Below, piece after piece: positions 44,621 to 54,627 of a stretch of 64,000 nt of DNA. The first letter of the stretch is position 1. Each line of letters opens with the position of its first letter. The translations under genes and the position numbers were made by a program. This DNA is from Pseudodesulfovibrio hydrargyri (GTDB lineage: Bacteria > Desulfobacterota > Desulfovibrionia > Desulfovibrionales > Desulfovibrionaceae), in NCBI RefSeq assembly GCF_001874525.1, contig NZ_LKAQ01000004.1, forward strand, positions 62,001 through 126,000, given 5' to 3'. Under the pieces are notes generated by a model that worked only from the letters and a program-made list of their open reading frames with translations, was not told the DNA's origin and ran no database searches.

Positions 44621-45592
44621 TTAGAAATCCTCTTCCTGGCCATCGAGTTCGAGAATCCTCCAGCCCTCCTGCCCCTTCATCAGCACGAAGACGGAATCGT
44701 CCTCCAGGTTTCTGTCCAGCTTGCCCACCTGGACGCGGTAGCTCCCGAACACGCGGACCTCGGCCACGTCCTTATCCAGATAGACCAGCTCGAAGCCGAG
44801 CCCGGACGGGTCCACCTTGGCCGTACGCAGCAGCTTGTAGGTCCCGCGCTGGCGCTGAATCTCCTTGAATACCTCGAACTGGAAGTCGAAGCGGTCGCGC
44901 ACGTGGGGCGCGAAAAGCATATGGAAGTCGTCGTCCAGCGAGGTCTGCCTGACGTAGAACTCCCTGAGCAGAACCTGTATCTCCTCGGGCACGGGATTGA
45001 CCGTGTCCGCGGGCGGCACCTGGGGCTCGAACGTATCCGCCGGGTCCTTGCCGCCTTCCACCCCGCTCTGCGGCGCGGGCATCAGCGTCAGGTACAGCTT
45101 GACCTCGGACACGGCCAGTTTCATCCGCGCCAGGGCCACGCCCTCGGGAAAGACCGAGTCGACCACGATGCGCAGGGACTTGAACGGCTTGCCCGGACAC
45201 TTGATGACCTGCTCGCCCTTTTCGTCGCGCAGCCAGAAGGGGAACTCCGAGCCGTCGGGATAGACCACCCGGCCCGACCGGATGCGCCGGAATTTCTCGA
45301 ACTGCCCCTCGCCCTGGTGCCCGTTGTAGATGCCCAACCCCGTGATCCGCACCGGCATGTCGAAGGAGAACTCCATCCACTGCCCTTCCCCCGAGGAGAT
45401 GCTCCCCCCGGCCCAGGCCGTGGACGGATCGCCGTCCATCAGGTTCCCCGGCGCGTATTCGAGACCGAGGTCCACCTTGAAGCTGGACACCCGGACGTTC
45501 ACGTTCAGGGCTCGGGCCGGACCGGCCCAAAGCATGCACGCGAACAGGAAAAGCAGAGGCAACGGGACCCTATGAAGACGGAGATGAATCAT
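44621..45592 (-). CDS. Exported protein with discoidin-like (NADase-type glycan-binding) domain
   Basis: A 323-residue protein: signal peptide (to about residue 28, GPARA), then an F5/8-type-C-like domain with APGNLMDGDPSTAWAGG, WMEFSFDMPVRITGLGIYNGHQ and KSLRIVVDSVFPEGVALARMKLAVSEVKLY, each seen as a pattern. The C-terminal half (IQVLLREFYVRQTSLDDDF...VRVFGSYRVQVGKL...GWRILEL) looks like an NTF2/SnoaL-like domain. It is in the periplasm or outer surface. The role is unknown. Confidence 0.75.
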   Translation of the reverse strand: MIHLRLHRVPLPLLFLFACMLWAGPARALNVNVRVSSFKVDLGLEYAPGNLMDGDPSTAWAGGSISSGEGQWMEFSFDMPVRITGLGIYNGHQGEGQFEKFRRIRSGRVVYPDGSEFPFWLRDEKGEQVIKCPGKPFKSLRIVVDSVFPEGVALARMKLAVSEVKLYLTLMPAPQSGVEGGKDPADTFEPQVPPADTVNPVPEEIQVLLREFYVRQTSLDDDFHMLFAPHVRDRFDFQFEVFKEIQRQRGTYKLLRTAKVDPSGLGFELVYLDKDVAEVRVFGSYRVQVGKLDRNLEDDSVFVLMKGQEGWRILELDGQEEDF

Positions 45593-45728
45593 GTCGGCTT
45601 ACCTATCACAACAGCCCGCGTCCGTCCGCATAAAAACTTGGGCAAGAAAAGGCACGACATTCGCGTGTGTTGTCGAGGTGTTAACCGGCGAGTGCGCACC
45701 CTGCCCGGAACAGGCGGGCGTCTCCCCC

Positions 45729-47246
45729 CTACCCGTCCGTTATCCGGAAGACGCCCAGCCTGCCGAACTGCGCGACCTTTTCGTAGCTTCGGCGCATGGC
45801 CGCGTTGATCAGGTCCCCTTCGGGCGTCCCCTCCCGGATGTACCGGTTGTTGGTTCCGCGAACGATGAAGTACGGCTTTTTGGCAAAGGTATCCTCGATC
45901 TCGGAGAGCGCCGTCGCCGTGCGGCCGGAGTCGATCGAGACCTCGACCGGCAATGTGATCTTGCTCGGGTGCATCACATATCTGGAGGGCGGCTCCATGG
46001 AGAGCAGCCAGTATATGATGTGATCGTTCATGGCCCATATTGCCCGCCCCTCCGGAAGGTGCGCGCGTATGTACCGGGCCGTTTCGGATTCGTCGCTGGC
46101 GACGACATGGTACTCGCCGTCCATATGCCAGACGATCCCGGACAGCCGCTGGAGCGTGAAGGACAGGGGCAGCAACGGCAGCAGGAGGATGTAGAGAGCC
46201 AGACCAAGGCCCAGCAGCCGCGGCCCGACGCCATATTTGAGAAGACGGGACAGGACAAGCCCGCCGAACAATGCCAGGGCCGGGATCAGTTGAATGACAT
46301 AATGCGCATAGAGCGTCTTCCCGCCCAGAAAGGACACCGTCGTGGCCGCCAGGATCAACCCCAGAAACACCAGATGCCTGGCATGCCCGGAGGGGCGTCC
46401 GGCGCGTTGCGCGATGTCGAGAAACAGTCCGCAAAGCGCCACTACCATGAAGGGGTTCCAGCCGTCGTTCCACGTCCACAGGAGCATCTTCAGCCCGCCG
46501 ATGCTCATGGCCCCGTCCAGCCCCTCCAGGGGAGTCAGGACCACGGCCCGGTACAGGTCGCCGAGGGCATGGCGGGCGTAAAACGGATACAGGGTCAGGA
46601 GCAGAACGCAGACGCCGCCCAGGGCGTAGAGCGAGGCCCGGCGCGGAAATCCGCGTCTGTCCTCGAGCAGGATGAACAGGACGCCCGGTGCCGAGAAAAG
46701 ACAGGTGTACGCCAGATTGCTCCGGATCAGCACGGCCGCGCCCATGCACGCCCCGGCCAGAAACATGGCCCAGCCGCGTTTGTTTTCGGCGATGACCAGA
46801 TACACGCAGACCATCAGCGGAGCCATGGCCACCGCTTCCGACAGCACGGCCGCCCCGCTTCCCACGGACATGCCGGAGATACACAGGATCCCGGCGAGCA
46901 AACCGGCCCGCCCGTCCCACATGCGCCGGGCCAGAAAATAGCAGGCACCGGCCGTGACAAAGACGCACAGGGCGCCCGCCGCGCGCACGGCCGGGACCGA
47001 GGCCCCGAACAGCTTGATCGCACCGGCGAAGAAGTAGAACAGGAGCGGGGGCTTTATGTCGAAATAATCGGCATACGGCAGGCCGCCGTTGAGGATGTGC
47101 TGCCCGAACAGGATGAAGGTGGACTCGTCCCAGTCGATCGTCGGCGTATAAAAGGCGGGAAACCGGACGGCGAACGCCAGGACAAGGAGCAGCGGCACCG
47201 CCGCTTGGGGATTCCCCAAAAAGCGCAAATGGTTTTCTGTCATCAT
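45729..47246 (-). CDS. Glycosyltransferase family 39-type membrane protein
   Basis: A 505-residue protein with 10-12 helices and the first-loop acidic motif DWDESTFI (the DE catalytic site of PMT/ArnT-like enzymes), then DYFDIKPPLLFYFF. The periplasmic C-terminal part has YLLSMEPPSRYVMHPS. It transfers sugars from polyprenyl phosphate donors. It is adjacent to a polyprenyl-phosphate glycosyltransferase, which would make the donor. The ATG at 47246 is followed by a second one; the exact start is not settled. Confidence 0.88.
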   Translation of the reverse strand: MMTENHLRFLGNPQAAVPLLLVLAFAVRFPAFYTPTIDWDESTFILFGQHILNGGLPYADYFDIKPPLLFYFFAGAIKLFGASVPAVRAAGALCVFVTAGACYFLARRMWDGRAGLLAGILCISGMSVGSGAAVLSEAVAMAPLMVCVYLVIAENKRGWAMFLAGACMGAAVLIRSNLAYTCLFSAPGVLFILLEDRRGFPRRASLYALGGVCVLLLTLYPFYARHALGDLYRAVVLTPLEGLDGAMSIGGLKMLLWTWNDGWNPFMVVALCGLFLDIAQRAGRPSGHARHLVFLGLILAATTVSFLGGKTLYAHYVIQLIPALALFGGLVLSRLLKYGVGPRLLGLGLALYILLLPLLPLSFTLQRLSGIVWHMDGEYHVVASDESETARYIRAHLPEGRAIWAMNDHIIYWLLSMEPPSRYVMHPSKITLPVEVSIDSGRTATALSEIEDTFAKKPYFIVRGTNNRYIREGTPEGDLINAAMRRSYEKVAQFGRLGVFRITDG

Positions 47247-47279
47247 CCTGTTGTCATGGCGGCCCGGGCGGCGGCCACC

Positions 47280-48422
47280 CTACCGCATCGACCGGTTGTC
47301 CGAGTGAAACGGCCCGCCCTTTTTCCCGGCGCCCCATGTGATGCGCGAGTTCATCAGATAGTTCACCACCGTTCCGCCGACGATGCCGACGCAGTTGGCG
47401 AGTATGTCGTACATGCCGACCCCGCGCACGAGCAAAATAAAAATGGAGTAGTTGACCACCCCGGCAAGACCTGCCGCGACGTGAAAATACAGGAAACGCC
47501 GAGCCAGGCTGTTCCCGGAACCTCGCTCCCTGAAGGTGTAGACGTTGTTCAATATGAAATTGGATACAATGGAAACCTCGATGGCGACAGGGGCGGCGAT
47601 CTCCAGCCCGATGGGAAGCAGACGCGTCAGGACCCAGTACAGCCCCAGGTTGACCACGACTCCGGAGGCCCCGACGAACAGAAAACGAATGAATTCGCTG
47701 GAGTTGCGGAACCGAATCCTGACCAGGTTGAGCAGGAACTCGATCTGGTCGGCAAGGCCGAGCTTGGATTCTCCCCGGACCCGATCCGGAAAAGTGATGG
47801 GGATTTCGATGATCCTGGCCCCGTTCCGTGCCAGTTCGAAGAGCAGCGACGACTGGAAGGAATACCCCTTGGTGGACAGCCCGGCCAGGTCGCAGCGCTT
47901 CAACAGCTCCGCCTTGATGCAGCGGAATCCCGACGTGCAGTCCTTTATGGCAGGCAGCCCGCCCATGTTCCGCAGCAGCCAGTTCCCGACCAGGCTCATC
48001 ATCCGCCGCTTGAAGGAGAAGTTCGGCGTGCTGCCGCCGAGGACGAACCGGGAACCGATGACAAAGTTGAAACCGTACTGCTGCAGGCCGATCATCAACG
48101 GCAGCAACTCCGGCGAGTGCTGCAGGTCCGCGTCCATCTGCAGGATGAGATCCGGGTCGAGTTCCTTGATCGCATGCGCGAAACCGCGCTTGTACGCCTC
48201 GCCCAGCCCCCGCTTTTGCCCTGAAATGACGTGCAGATGCGGATACCGAGCCTGAAGCCCCCTGACGACGCCGGCCGTTCCGTCCGGCGAATTGTCGTCC
48301 ACAACCAGCACATGGAGTTCATGACTGGGAATCCTGTCCGCCTGCTCGAATATCCGCGGCAGCAGAATCCCGACGTTTTCCGATTCGTTGTAGGTGGGCA
48401 GGACGATACAGGCGATTTTCAT
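47280..48422 (-). CDS. Polyprenyl-phosphate glycosyltransferase fused to GtrA domain
   Basis: A 380-residue protein starting MKIACIVLPTYNESENVG after GGAGG (start 48422). The family 2 domain has VLVVDDNSPDGTAG, QMDADLQHSPELLP and KDCTSGFRCI, as in dolichol-phosphate mannose synthases. The C-terminal 130 residues are a four-helix GtrA domain (FLFVGASGVVVNLGLYWVL...), often flippase-like. It makes and may flip a lipid-linked sugar for the next glycosyltransferase (inference). Confidence 0.92.
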   Translation of the reverse strand: MKIACIVLPTYNESENVGILLPRIFEQADRIPSHELHVLVVDDNSPDGTAGVVRGLQARYPHLHVISGQKRGLGEAYKRGFAHAIKELDPDLILQMDADLQHSPELLPLMIGLQQYGFNFVIGSRFVLGGSTPNFSFKRRMMSLVGNWLLRNMGGLPAIKDCTSGFRCIKAELLKRCDLAGLSTKGYSFQSSLLFELARNGARIIEIPITFPDRVRGESKLGLADQIEFLLNLVRIRFRNSSEFIRFLFVGASGVVVNLGLYWVLTRLLPIGLEIAAPVAIEVSIVSNFILNNVYTFRERGSGNSLARRFLYFHVAAGLAGVVNYSIFILLVRGVGMYDILANCVGIVGGTVVNYLMNSRITWGAGKKGGPFHSDNRSMR

Positions 48423-48630
48423 GGGGGCTCCCTCCAAAATCGGTCCCGGGACACGATATGGAGCAGTATATTTTACGCTTTTTGATACTGAACCAGCAAG
48501 CCCCACAAATCAACCCCTATCTGCCCGCCGGAACGGGCGGATCCTATACGCCGTTCGCTCCGCCTCCCGCCACATGTCCGGCATTGCGTCCCAGAACGGG
48601 CATGGTCCCCGCACCCGTTCGCCGCGAGGC

Positions 48631-48662
48631 AAAAAAGAGGAGAGCCCAAACGGGCTCCCCTC
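48631..48662 (-). terminator. Terminator of ahcY
   Basis: On the minus strand GAGGGGAGCCC, GTTT, GGGCTCTCCTC is followed by six Us (48631-48636). It lies 25 bp past the ahcY stop. Confidence 0.88.
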
Positions 48663-48687
48663 ATCCATTGCACGCTCGATTCTTGGA

Positions 48688-50118
48688 CTAATAGCGGTAG
48701 TGATCGGGCTTGAACGGGCCTTCCACGTCCACGCCGATGTAGTCGGCCTGCTTCTTGGTCAGCTTCTCGAGCTTGACGCCGAGGCGGGCCAGGTGGAGCC
48801 GGGCCACTTCCTCGTCCAGCTTCTTGGGCAGGATCATGACCTTGGGCTCATAGTCGTTCTTGGCCAGGTCGATCTGGGCCAGGGCCTGGTTGGTGAAGGA
48901 GTTGGACATGACGAAGCTCGGATGGCCGGTGGCGCAGCCGAGGTTGACCAGACGGCCTTCGGCCAGGACAATGATGGACTTGCCGGACGGCATGGTCCAC
49001 TTGTCCACCTGGGGCTTGACCTCCTTGCGCACGCAGCCCGGGGTCTTCTCCAGGTAGACCATCTCTATCTCGGAGTCGAAGTGGCCGATGTTGCACAGGA
49101 TGGCCTCGTCCTTCATGGCCTCCATGTGCCGGCCGGTGACCACGTGGTAGTTGCCGGTGCAGGTGACGAAGATGTCGCCGCGGGAGGCGGCGTCGTCCAT
49201 GGTGGTCACCTCGTAGCCCTCCATGGCGGCCTGCAGGGCGCAGATGGGGTCGATCTCGGTGACCAGCACGCGCGCGCCGAAGCCGCGCATGGACTGGGCG
49301 CAGCCCTTGCCCACGTCGCCGTAGCCGACCACGACCACGACCTTGCCCGCGACCATCACGTCGGTGGCGCGCTTGATGCCGTCGGCCAGGGACTCGCGGC
49401 AGCCGTACAGGTTGTCGAACTTGGACTTGGTCACCGAGTCGTTGACGTTGACGGCCGGGAAAAGCAGTTCGCCCGCGCGCTGCATCTCGTACAGGCGGTG
49501 CACGCCGGTGGTGGTTTCCTCGGATACGCCGCGCACCTTCTTGGAAATCTCGGTCCACTTGGTCGGGTTGGCCTTCACCGAGGCGGCCAGACGGTCCATG
49601 ATGATCTGGAACTCATGGACGTCGTATCCCTTGTCCGCGATGGACGGGTCGGCCTCGACCTTGACGCCCTGGTGGATAAGCAGGGTGGCGTCGCCGCCGT
49701 CATCGACAATCAGGTCCGGGCCGGAGCCGTCGGGCCAGGTCAGGGCCTGCTCGGTGCACCACCAGTAGTCCTCCAGGGTCTCGCCCTTCCAGGCGAAGAC
49801 CTTGGCCATGCCGGAGTCCGCGATGGCCGCGGCGGCATGGTCCTGGGTGGAAAAGATGTTGCAGGACGCCCAGCGGATGTCCGCGCCCAGGGCGTGCAGG
49901 CACTTGATCAGCATGGCGGTCTGGATGGTCATGTGCAGTGAGCCCGTGACCTTCAGCCCCTTGAGGGGCTTTTCCTGGCCGTATTTTTCGATGATGGCCA
50001 TCAGGCCGGGCATCTCGCGCTCGGACAGCTGCATCTCGGTGTGGCCCCACTCGGCCAGGGACATGTCGGCCACCTTGCTCTCGCACTTGGGATCGACGGG
50101 CATGACGTTCTTGGACAT
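48688..50118 (-). CDS. ahcY: Adenosylhomocysteinase
   Basis: A 476-residue enzyme starting [19 protein letters not shown] after GGAGGTA. It has [13 protein letters not shown], the SAH-site [14 protein letters not shown], the NAD-binding [16 protein letters not shown] and the C-terminal KPDHYRY. It hydrolyses S-adenosylhomocysteine to adenosine and homocysteine, relieving inhibition of methyltransferases. It follows the SahR-like regulator gene by 23 bp in one operon, as in Desulfovibrio vulgaris. Confidence 0.98.
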   Translation of the reverse strand: MSKNVMPVDPKCESKVADMSLAEWGHTEMQLSEREMPGLMAIIEKYGQEKPLKGLKVTGSLHMTIQTAMLIKCLHALGADIRWASCNIFSTQDHAAAAIADSGMAKVFAWKGETLEDYWWCTEQALTWPDGSGPDLIVDDGGDATLLIHQGVKVEADPSIADKGYDVHEFQIIMDRLAASVKANPTKWTEISKKVRGVSEETTTGVHRLYEMQRAGELLFPAVNVNDSVTKSKFDNLYGCRESLADGIKRATDVMVAGKVVVVVGYGDVGKGCAQSMRGFGARVLVTEIDPICALQAAMEGYEVTTMDDAASRGDIFVTCTGNYHVVTGRHMEAMKDEAILCNIGHFDSEIEMVYLEKTPGCVRKEVKPQVDKWTMPSGKSIIVLAEGRLVNLGCATGHPSFVMSNSFTNQALAQIDLAKNDYEPKVMILPKKLDEEVARLHLARLGVKLEKLTKKQADYIGVDVEGPFKPDHYRY

Positions 50119-50141
50119 AAATACCTCCGAATAAGAGATTG

Positions 50142-51053
50142 TTATCGTTTTTCGGCCTCGTACAGGACCACGACGAGGCCCATGTTGACCTTGAATTCCG
50201 TAACCGAACGGATATCGAAACGGGCTTCCTCGAGCCAGCCGCACATGCTCTCGCGGGGGATGCCCAGTCGGCGATCGCCGTACTCCGAGCGCATGAGCTC
50301 ATTGTCGTGCTGGTCGAACTCGGCGATGAGCAGCCGTCCGCCGATCTTGAGCACGCGCCCGGCCTCGCGGATGGCGTCCAGCGGCATGGCCAGGTGGTGC
50401 AGGACCAGGGACATGACCGTGCAGTCCGCCTCCCAGTCGCGCAGGGGCAGGTGGGTCATCTCGCCGATGCGCAGGCTCATGTGGCCGTCGCCGGAGAACC
50501 GCTCCTCGGCCAGTTCGAGCATCTTGGGCGAGTTGTCCACGCCGATGACCGAGCGCGACGACCGGGCCAGGATCTCGAGCATGTCGCCCGTGCCGCAACC
50601 GATGTCCGCGGCGCAGTCGCACTCGGGCAGCCGGGCCTGGATCTCGCGGCCCAGGTCCAGATCGCCCAGGACCTCGGCGGTCATGCGGTCCCACTCGGGC
50701 GCGATGTCGTCGAAGAACTGGCGGGTGGCCGCCGTACGTTCCAGGATGACCTTCTCGGCCCGGTTCCGGTCCCGCTTGAGCTCGGGCTCGCCGGACATGA
50801 GCTCGCGCACGCCGTTCAGAAACGCCCGGCCCGGCCCGTCCTCACTGACCCGGTAAAAGGCCCACAGCCCCTCGCGGCGCACGCCCACCAGCCCGGACTC
50901 TGACAAAATCTTGAGGTGCCGCGAAATCCGCGACTGCCCCATCTCCATGACCTGGACGATTTCACCCACGTTGAGCTCGTATTCCAGCAGGACATTGACC
51001 AGGCGCACCCGGGTCTCATCCGACAACGCTTTGCAATACTTTATTATTTCCAT
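50142..51053 (-). CDS. sahR: SahR-like ArsR-family regulator fused to SAM-methyltransferase fold
   Basis: A 303-residue protein. The N-terminal 90 residues are an ArsR winged helix ([44 protein letters not shown], seen as motif), without metal cysteines. The C-terminal 200 residues form a class I methyltransferase fold with [28 protein letters not shown] and [14 protein letters not shown]. In Desulfovibrio this architecture is SahR, a repressor of ahcY and methionine-cycle genes that senses S-adenosylhomocysteine (established for that lineage). It lies directly upstream of ahcY with a perfect palindrome in its promoter. Confidence 0.88.
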   Translation of the reverse strand: MEIIKYCKALSDETRVRLVNVLLEYELNVGEIVQVMEMGQSRISRHLKILSESGLVGVRREGLWAFYRVSEDGPGRAFLNGVRELMSGEPELKRDRNRAEKVILERTAATRQFFDDIAPEWDRMTAEVLGDLDLGREIQARLPECDCAADIGCGTGDMLEILARSSRSVIGVDNSPKMLELAEERFSGDGHMSLRIGEMTHLPLRDWEADCTVMSLVLHHLAMPLDAIREAGRVLKIGGRLLIAEFDQHDNELMRSEYGDRRLGIPRESMCGWLEEARFDIRSVTEFKVNMGLVVVLYEAEKR

Positions 51054-51065
51054 TCGCTTCGCTCT

Positions 51066-51085
51066 ATATCAGGATATCTTGATAT
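51066..51085. promoter_or_regulatory. SahR-like operator
   Basis: ATATCAGGATATCTTGATAT is an almost perfect palindrome (ATATCA and TGATAT outer arms, GATATC centre), 13 bp upstream of the regulator's ATG. It is where an autorepressor of the sahR-ahcY operon would bind. Confidence 0.75.
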
Positions 51086-51235
51086 ACGGAACAGCCCATA
51101 TCTACCCAAGAAGGACTCACCGGTCAAGGCGCTTTTCAGTTCGACATGTTGACATTTGTTCGTATATGATGAATAGATTTATTGATACGCATAAATAAAA
51201 GCATCTTTTGCAACCGGCATCGAGGGGGGTACGTC

Positions 51236-52936
51236 ATGCAGGATAAGATGCACGAGCCCGATGAGACCGACACGGTTTCCTCGGGAGCGAACGATCATGC
51301 TCCGGAAACAGCCACGGGGGACGGACGTACGGCCGTCGTAACGTCCGAAAATTGCGCCTGCGGCGACAACCTCTCCTCGCCAGGGCAGGGAGAGGACTTG
51401 AATTCCGGCTGCTCATTCGTGGTCACAACCTTTCCCGAGCATATCAGCATATTCTTCGGCTTCCGAAAAGCGCCGTATCTTTTCTGGCTCATAGTGAGCG
51501 TGCTCCTGCTCATCGCGAGGATTCTGTCCATGGTTCTCTGCGACGAGGAGAACGGACGCTTTGCGGTCAACATCGTCAAATCCATCTTGCCGGGCGTATT
51601 GGCTATCTTGATCATCCATTACTCCAGACAGGCGAAAAATGTCGCCAACGCCTTCTGCGAACTCTTTACCCATGCGCACAAAGAGAGAATGATCAAAGAT
51701 GTCAACCGGCGTATCCGCTTAGTCTTTAACAATCGCTACATGCTCATTACCGGTGCCGTTCTCACCGTCCCCTTTTGCCTGTTCCTGCAATCCACGCAAA
51801 TCTACCCGACCCCCACCCACAACATCATACACAAGGCTGGCGTCCGAGACCGACTGAGCGTCAACGTCGGCCTGACCAAATACCGCACGCTTCCGCAGGA
51901 CGTGGTTGCGAACGCAGCGGTGAGCGAAGCGGAGAACGGCAAAACGGGCGGACAGGCCATCTTGGCCAAGGACCCGGCCATCTGGGGTTGGGTGCAACTG
52001 CCGCTGGGCAAGGTCATCCATTTGGCCGCAGAATTTGATGCTGAAAAGGACAAGGGAGAAAAGTGGTACAAGTTCCTCACCGACCCACCTCAGGAAACTT
52101 ACGCCCCCCATCTTCCGACCCCGACCCATGACGAAGACCTGGGATTGGTGGTGGACGAAAATAGGCGAGCCGAAATCGACCCCGAATGGGATCAATATTT
52201 CGGAAAGAAGAACAAGGCATACCAGCCCCTGACCGCGAAAGAAAACACTGCCGCCAAGAAAAACCGTGCTCAACACCTGATGCTACTTGGCGACTTCTAC
52301 TTCAACACTCCTGTAGACGACCTCTGGGCATACTCGCAATGGACATACCAGTCCGTCATGCTGCTGCTCCTGTTCCTGGGGGGAGCCATGATATGGTGTG
52401 TCGGATCCATCATCGTCGTCACCTGGAACATCGGCAGGTGTCCTCCTGACGAGGACGTAAACCCGTTTTCCCGGATGGATCTTACGTTTTATCCTCATCC
52501 AGGGGAAAGTATCGGGGCCGCCGGAGACCTTTTGTGGCAAATCGCCTTTATTACCGGTTCCATCTATTCTTTGGTCATGGTCTGCCAATTCTTCGCTCAA
52601 CCGGATACACGGTCCATGATCCTTGCAGGCATGTTCAGCCCTTTGGTCGTCATCCTGTTCATCGTCCCGCAGTACAACCTGCACAAGCTCATGGTCGATG
52701 CAAAATATCGCAAGATAAGTGAGTTGGACGAGACGTTGTCCAAGTCGCTGGAAGCGATAAATCCGAAATCGTCTCCCGATGATATCAACAGAGCCAGAAA
52801 CATCCTGCTGCTACAAAAAATCATGTCCGAGGCGAACGACTGGCCGTGCGATCTAAAATCCATCGCCATGGTGGTTAGTAGCGTCATCATACCAGTATTC
52901 ATGGCTATTTTTACATTGTACGACCACTTCAAGTAG
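51236..52936 (+). CDS. Multi-helix membrane protein of unknown family
   Basis: A 566-residue protein starting MQDKMHEPDETDT after CGAGGGGGG (start 51236). It has an acidic cytoplasmic N-terminus of about 75 residues, then at least seven hydrophobic segments: FWLIVSVLLLIARILSMVL, VKSILPGVLAILIIHY, MLITGAVLTVPFCLFL, SVMLLLLFLGGAMIWCV, IAFITGSIYSLVMVCQFF, MILAGMFSPLVVILFIV and IAMVVSSVIIPVFMAIF. A loop of about 150 residues between the third and fourth probably faces the periplasm. I do not recognise it. Its base composition is lower in GC than its neighbours, hinting at transfer. Confidence 0.75.
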   Translation: MQDKMHEPDETDTVSSGANDHAPETATGDGRTAVVTSENCACGDNLSSPGQGEDLNSGCSFVVTTFPEHISIFFGFRKAPYLFWLIVSVLLLIARILSMVLCDEENGRFAVNIVKSILPGVLAILIIHYSRQAKNVANAFCELFTHAHKERMIKDVNRRIRLVFNNRYMLITGAVLTVPFCLFLQSTQIYPTPTHNIIHKAGVRDRLSVNVGLTKYRTLPQDVVANAAVSEAENGKTGGQAILAKDPAIWGWVQLPLGKVIHLAAEFDAEKDKGEKWYKFLTDPPQETYAPHLPTPTHDEDLGLVVDENRRAEIDPEWDQYFGKKNKAYQPLTAKENTAAKKNRAQHLMLLGDFYFNTPVDDLWAYSQWTYQSVMLLLLFLGGAMIWCVGSIIVVTWNIGRCPPDEDVNPFSRMDLTFYPHPGESIGAAGDLLWQIAFITGSIYSLVMVCQFFAQPDTRSMILAGMFSPLVVILFIVPQYNLHKLMVDAKYRKISELDETLSKSLEAINPKSSPDDINRARNILLLQKIMSEANDWPCDLKSIAMVVSSVIIPVFMAIFTLYDHFK

Positions 52937-52937
52937 C

Positions 52938-52996
52938 GCCCTCATTCCTCCGGCAACGGCCCGCCCGAGGAAACCGTTGCCGGAGGAATGAGAGGG
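52938..52996. terminator. Long hairpin downstream of the membrane protein gene
   Basis: GCCCTCATTCCTCCGGCAACGG (shown here in parts: GCCCTCATTCC and TCCGGCAACGG, 52938-52959) pairs with the 52974-52996 arm with a two-base bulge and a 14-base loop. It follows the stop by one base or two. No clean U run follows, so it may be an RNA-stabilising element rather than a strict terminator. Confidence 0.6.
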
Positions 52997-53305
52997 CATT
53001 GCTCTTCTTTTGTGGATTGCCTCCGACGCCCTCCTTCTGAAAAGGGTTATCGGAAACATCCAAAATGGTTGGTGCCGCTTCGCGAGGAACGTGCGCAATA
53101 CAATGCTCCTCCTTTGTCGCATTGCCTCGCCCTCGCCCGCAGGCCTCCTCGCCATGCAGCGCACCTCGTCTCATTTTGCAAACTTTGTACGGCCGGGTTT
53201 ATGCTTGCGAAAGCCGGAGGATTTTTGCGATAGTATGCTAGGACATTCGCCAAGCCGGCTGGCGAAACGCGGCATGGACTCCATCGGCCGGACAAGGAGC
53301 TGGGC
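52997..53305. other. No gene seen; degenerate intergenic repeat
   Basis: No supported gene lies in these 309 bases. Two loosely matching stretches, at 52997-53034 and 53102-53139 (CATTGCTC..TTTGT...ATTGCCTC), share about three quarters of their bases. GGTGCCGCTTCGCGAGG at about 53072-53088 resembles the GGTGCGCTTCGCGCGG end of the recN-marC repeat, so this may be a decayed copy of the same family. Confidence 0.4.
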
Positions 53306-54193
53306 ATGTTCAAAAAGATTTTGTTGGCGGTGACCCCGCAGATCGATACGCAGACCGCGCCCAGGGCGGCCTTTGAGTTGGCCCGTTCACGCAATGCGGA
53401 AGTGGTCCTGTTCCACTCCCTGCCCCTGGAGCGGGACGCGTGGTGCTGTTTTGACGACCAGACGGACCGGGACCGGCTGCTGGCCGCGACCGAGGCCAAG
53501 ATAGCGGAATTCTACAAGGACGATCTCAAGGACATCCGCCACTCCATCCGGGTGTCCACGGGCAACGCGCACGAGCGGATGCTCAAGATCATCCACGCCG
53601 AGGACATCGACCTCATCGTCATGGGCCACCACACCCAGCCGCCTCACCGTGCGGACCGCATGTGGGGCGTGGTGGACACGACCATCCGCAAGGTCTGCGC
53701 CAACGTGTTCTGCCCGGTCATGGTGGTCACCAACCCCGTGCCCGCCGGGGCTCGGATCAAGCGCATCGTCATGGCCACGGACTTTTCCACCCCGTCGGAT
53801 TCGGCCCTGTGCTACGCGGTGCAGATGGCTTCGTCCTTCGGCGCGCACCTGGACATCTTCCACGTCCTGGACGTGGGCCAGGTCACGCCCAACCCGGCCT
53901 ACTACATGCAGTCCATGCAGGTTTTCATCGACAAGGCCGTCGGCCGCATGCAAAGCCGGTACGCCCGGGCGCTGGAAGGCGTCAGCCACGAATTCCACTG
54001 CTGGGAGGGCGTGCCGTACGTGGAGATCCTCAAGCAGGCCCGCTGGCAGGAGGCGGACATGGTCATCATGGCCCAATACTCGTCCAGCGAGGACCACGCC
54101 AAGCCCTCGGTGGGATCCACCACCATCCAGGTGGCGCTCTCGCCGGGCTGCCCGTCCGTACTGGTCAATTACCGCGCCCGCACATGCATCTAG
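53306..54193 (+). CDS. Tandem universal stress protein (two Usp domains)
   Basis: A 295-residue protein with two UspA folds: residues 1-142 (MFKKILLAVTPQIDTQTAP, DLIVMGHHTQPP) and 148-290 (IKRIVMATDFSTPSDSALCYAVQMASSFGAHLDI, DMVIMAQYSSS...GSTTIQVALSPGCPSVLV). The ATP-binding motif G-x2-G-x9-G(S/T) is partial in both. It is cytoplasmic; it is a stress-linked adaptor in other bacteria. It is followed after 8 bp by a PEGA lipoprotein. Confidence 0.92.
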   Translation: MFKKILLAVTPQIDTQTAPRAAFELARSRNAEVVLFHSLPLERDAWCCFDDQTDRDRLLAATEAKIAEFYKDDLKDIRHSIRVSTGNAHERMLKIIHAEDIDLIVMGHHTQPPHRADRMWGVVDTTIRKVCANVFCPVMVVTNPVPAGARIKRIVMATDFSTPSDSALCYAVQMASSFGAHLDIFHVLDVGQVTPNPAYYMQSMQVFIDKAVGRMQSRYARALEGVSHEFHCWEGVPYVEILKQARWQEADMVIMAQYSSSEDHAKPSVGSTTIQVALSPGCPSVLVNYRARTCI

Positions 54194-54201
54194 GAGGGAG
54201 T

Positions 54202-54624
54202 ATGGCCCGCATCGCCCACGTTCTCGCCTGCCTGGCCTGCCTGCTGCCGGTCTGCGCCTGCGGCGTGCCCATGCAGCGGGTCCCGGTGTCCACCGATCCG
54301 CTGGGCGCGACCGTGTACGCGGACGGTGAAAAGAAGTGCTCGGCCACACCCTGCTCGGTCAACCTGGACCGGCAATCCGACCACCTGCTGACTATCGTCA
54401 AGGACGGATACGAGCAGGAGGAGATTGTGCTGCGCCGCCGGTTCAAACCGGAAAGGGCCATCCGCGACGGGGTCGTTTCCGGGATGATCCTGGGCGACGG
54501 CCCGGGGGGCGTGGCCTCCCGAACGGCCAAGAAGGTGGACGAGCAGGAGCGCACCGGCGAGGCCTACGAGCTCGAACCGTCCATCGTGACCATCAAACTG
54601 ACGCCCAAGGGCGCGGGAATCTGA
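54202..54624 (+). CDS. PEGA-domain lipoprotein
   Basis: A 140-residue protein starting after GGAGGGAG. A signal peptide ends in lipobox LPVCAC, so it is lipid-anchored. A PEGA domain follows (VPVSTDPLGATVYADGEKKC, HLLTIVKDGYEQEEI), a small beta-rich surface-binding fold. The rest is a short basic helix and a last strand. It is probably in the outer membrane or periplasm. The function is unknown. Confidence 0.85.
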   Translation: MARIAHVLACLACLLPVCACGVPMQRVPVSTDPLGATVYADGEKKCSATPCSVNLDRQSDHLLTIVKDGYEQEEIVLRRRFKPERAIRDGVVSGMILGDGPGGVASRTAKKVDEQERTGEAYELEPSIVTIKLTPKGAGI

Positions 54625-54627
54625 TCC

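Noticed and set aside
52997..53139. CRISPR-like pair of repeats
   Set aside because: Only two copies with about 75% identity, no regular spacers and no cas genes.
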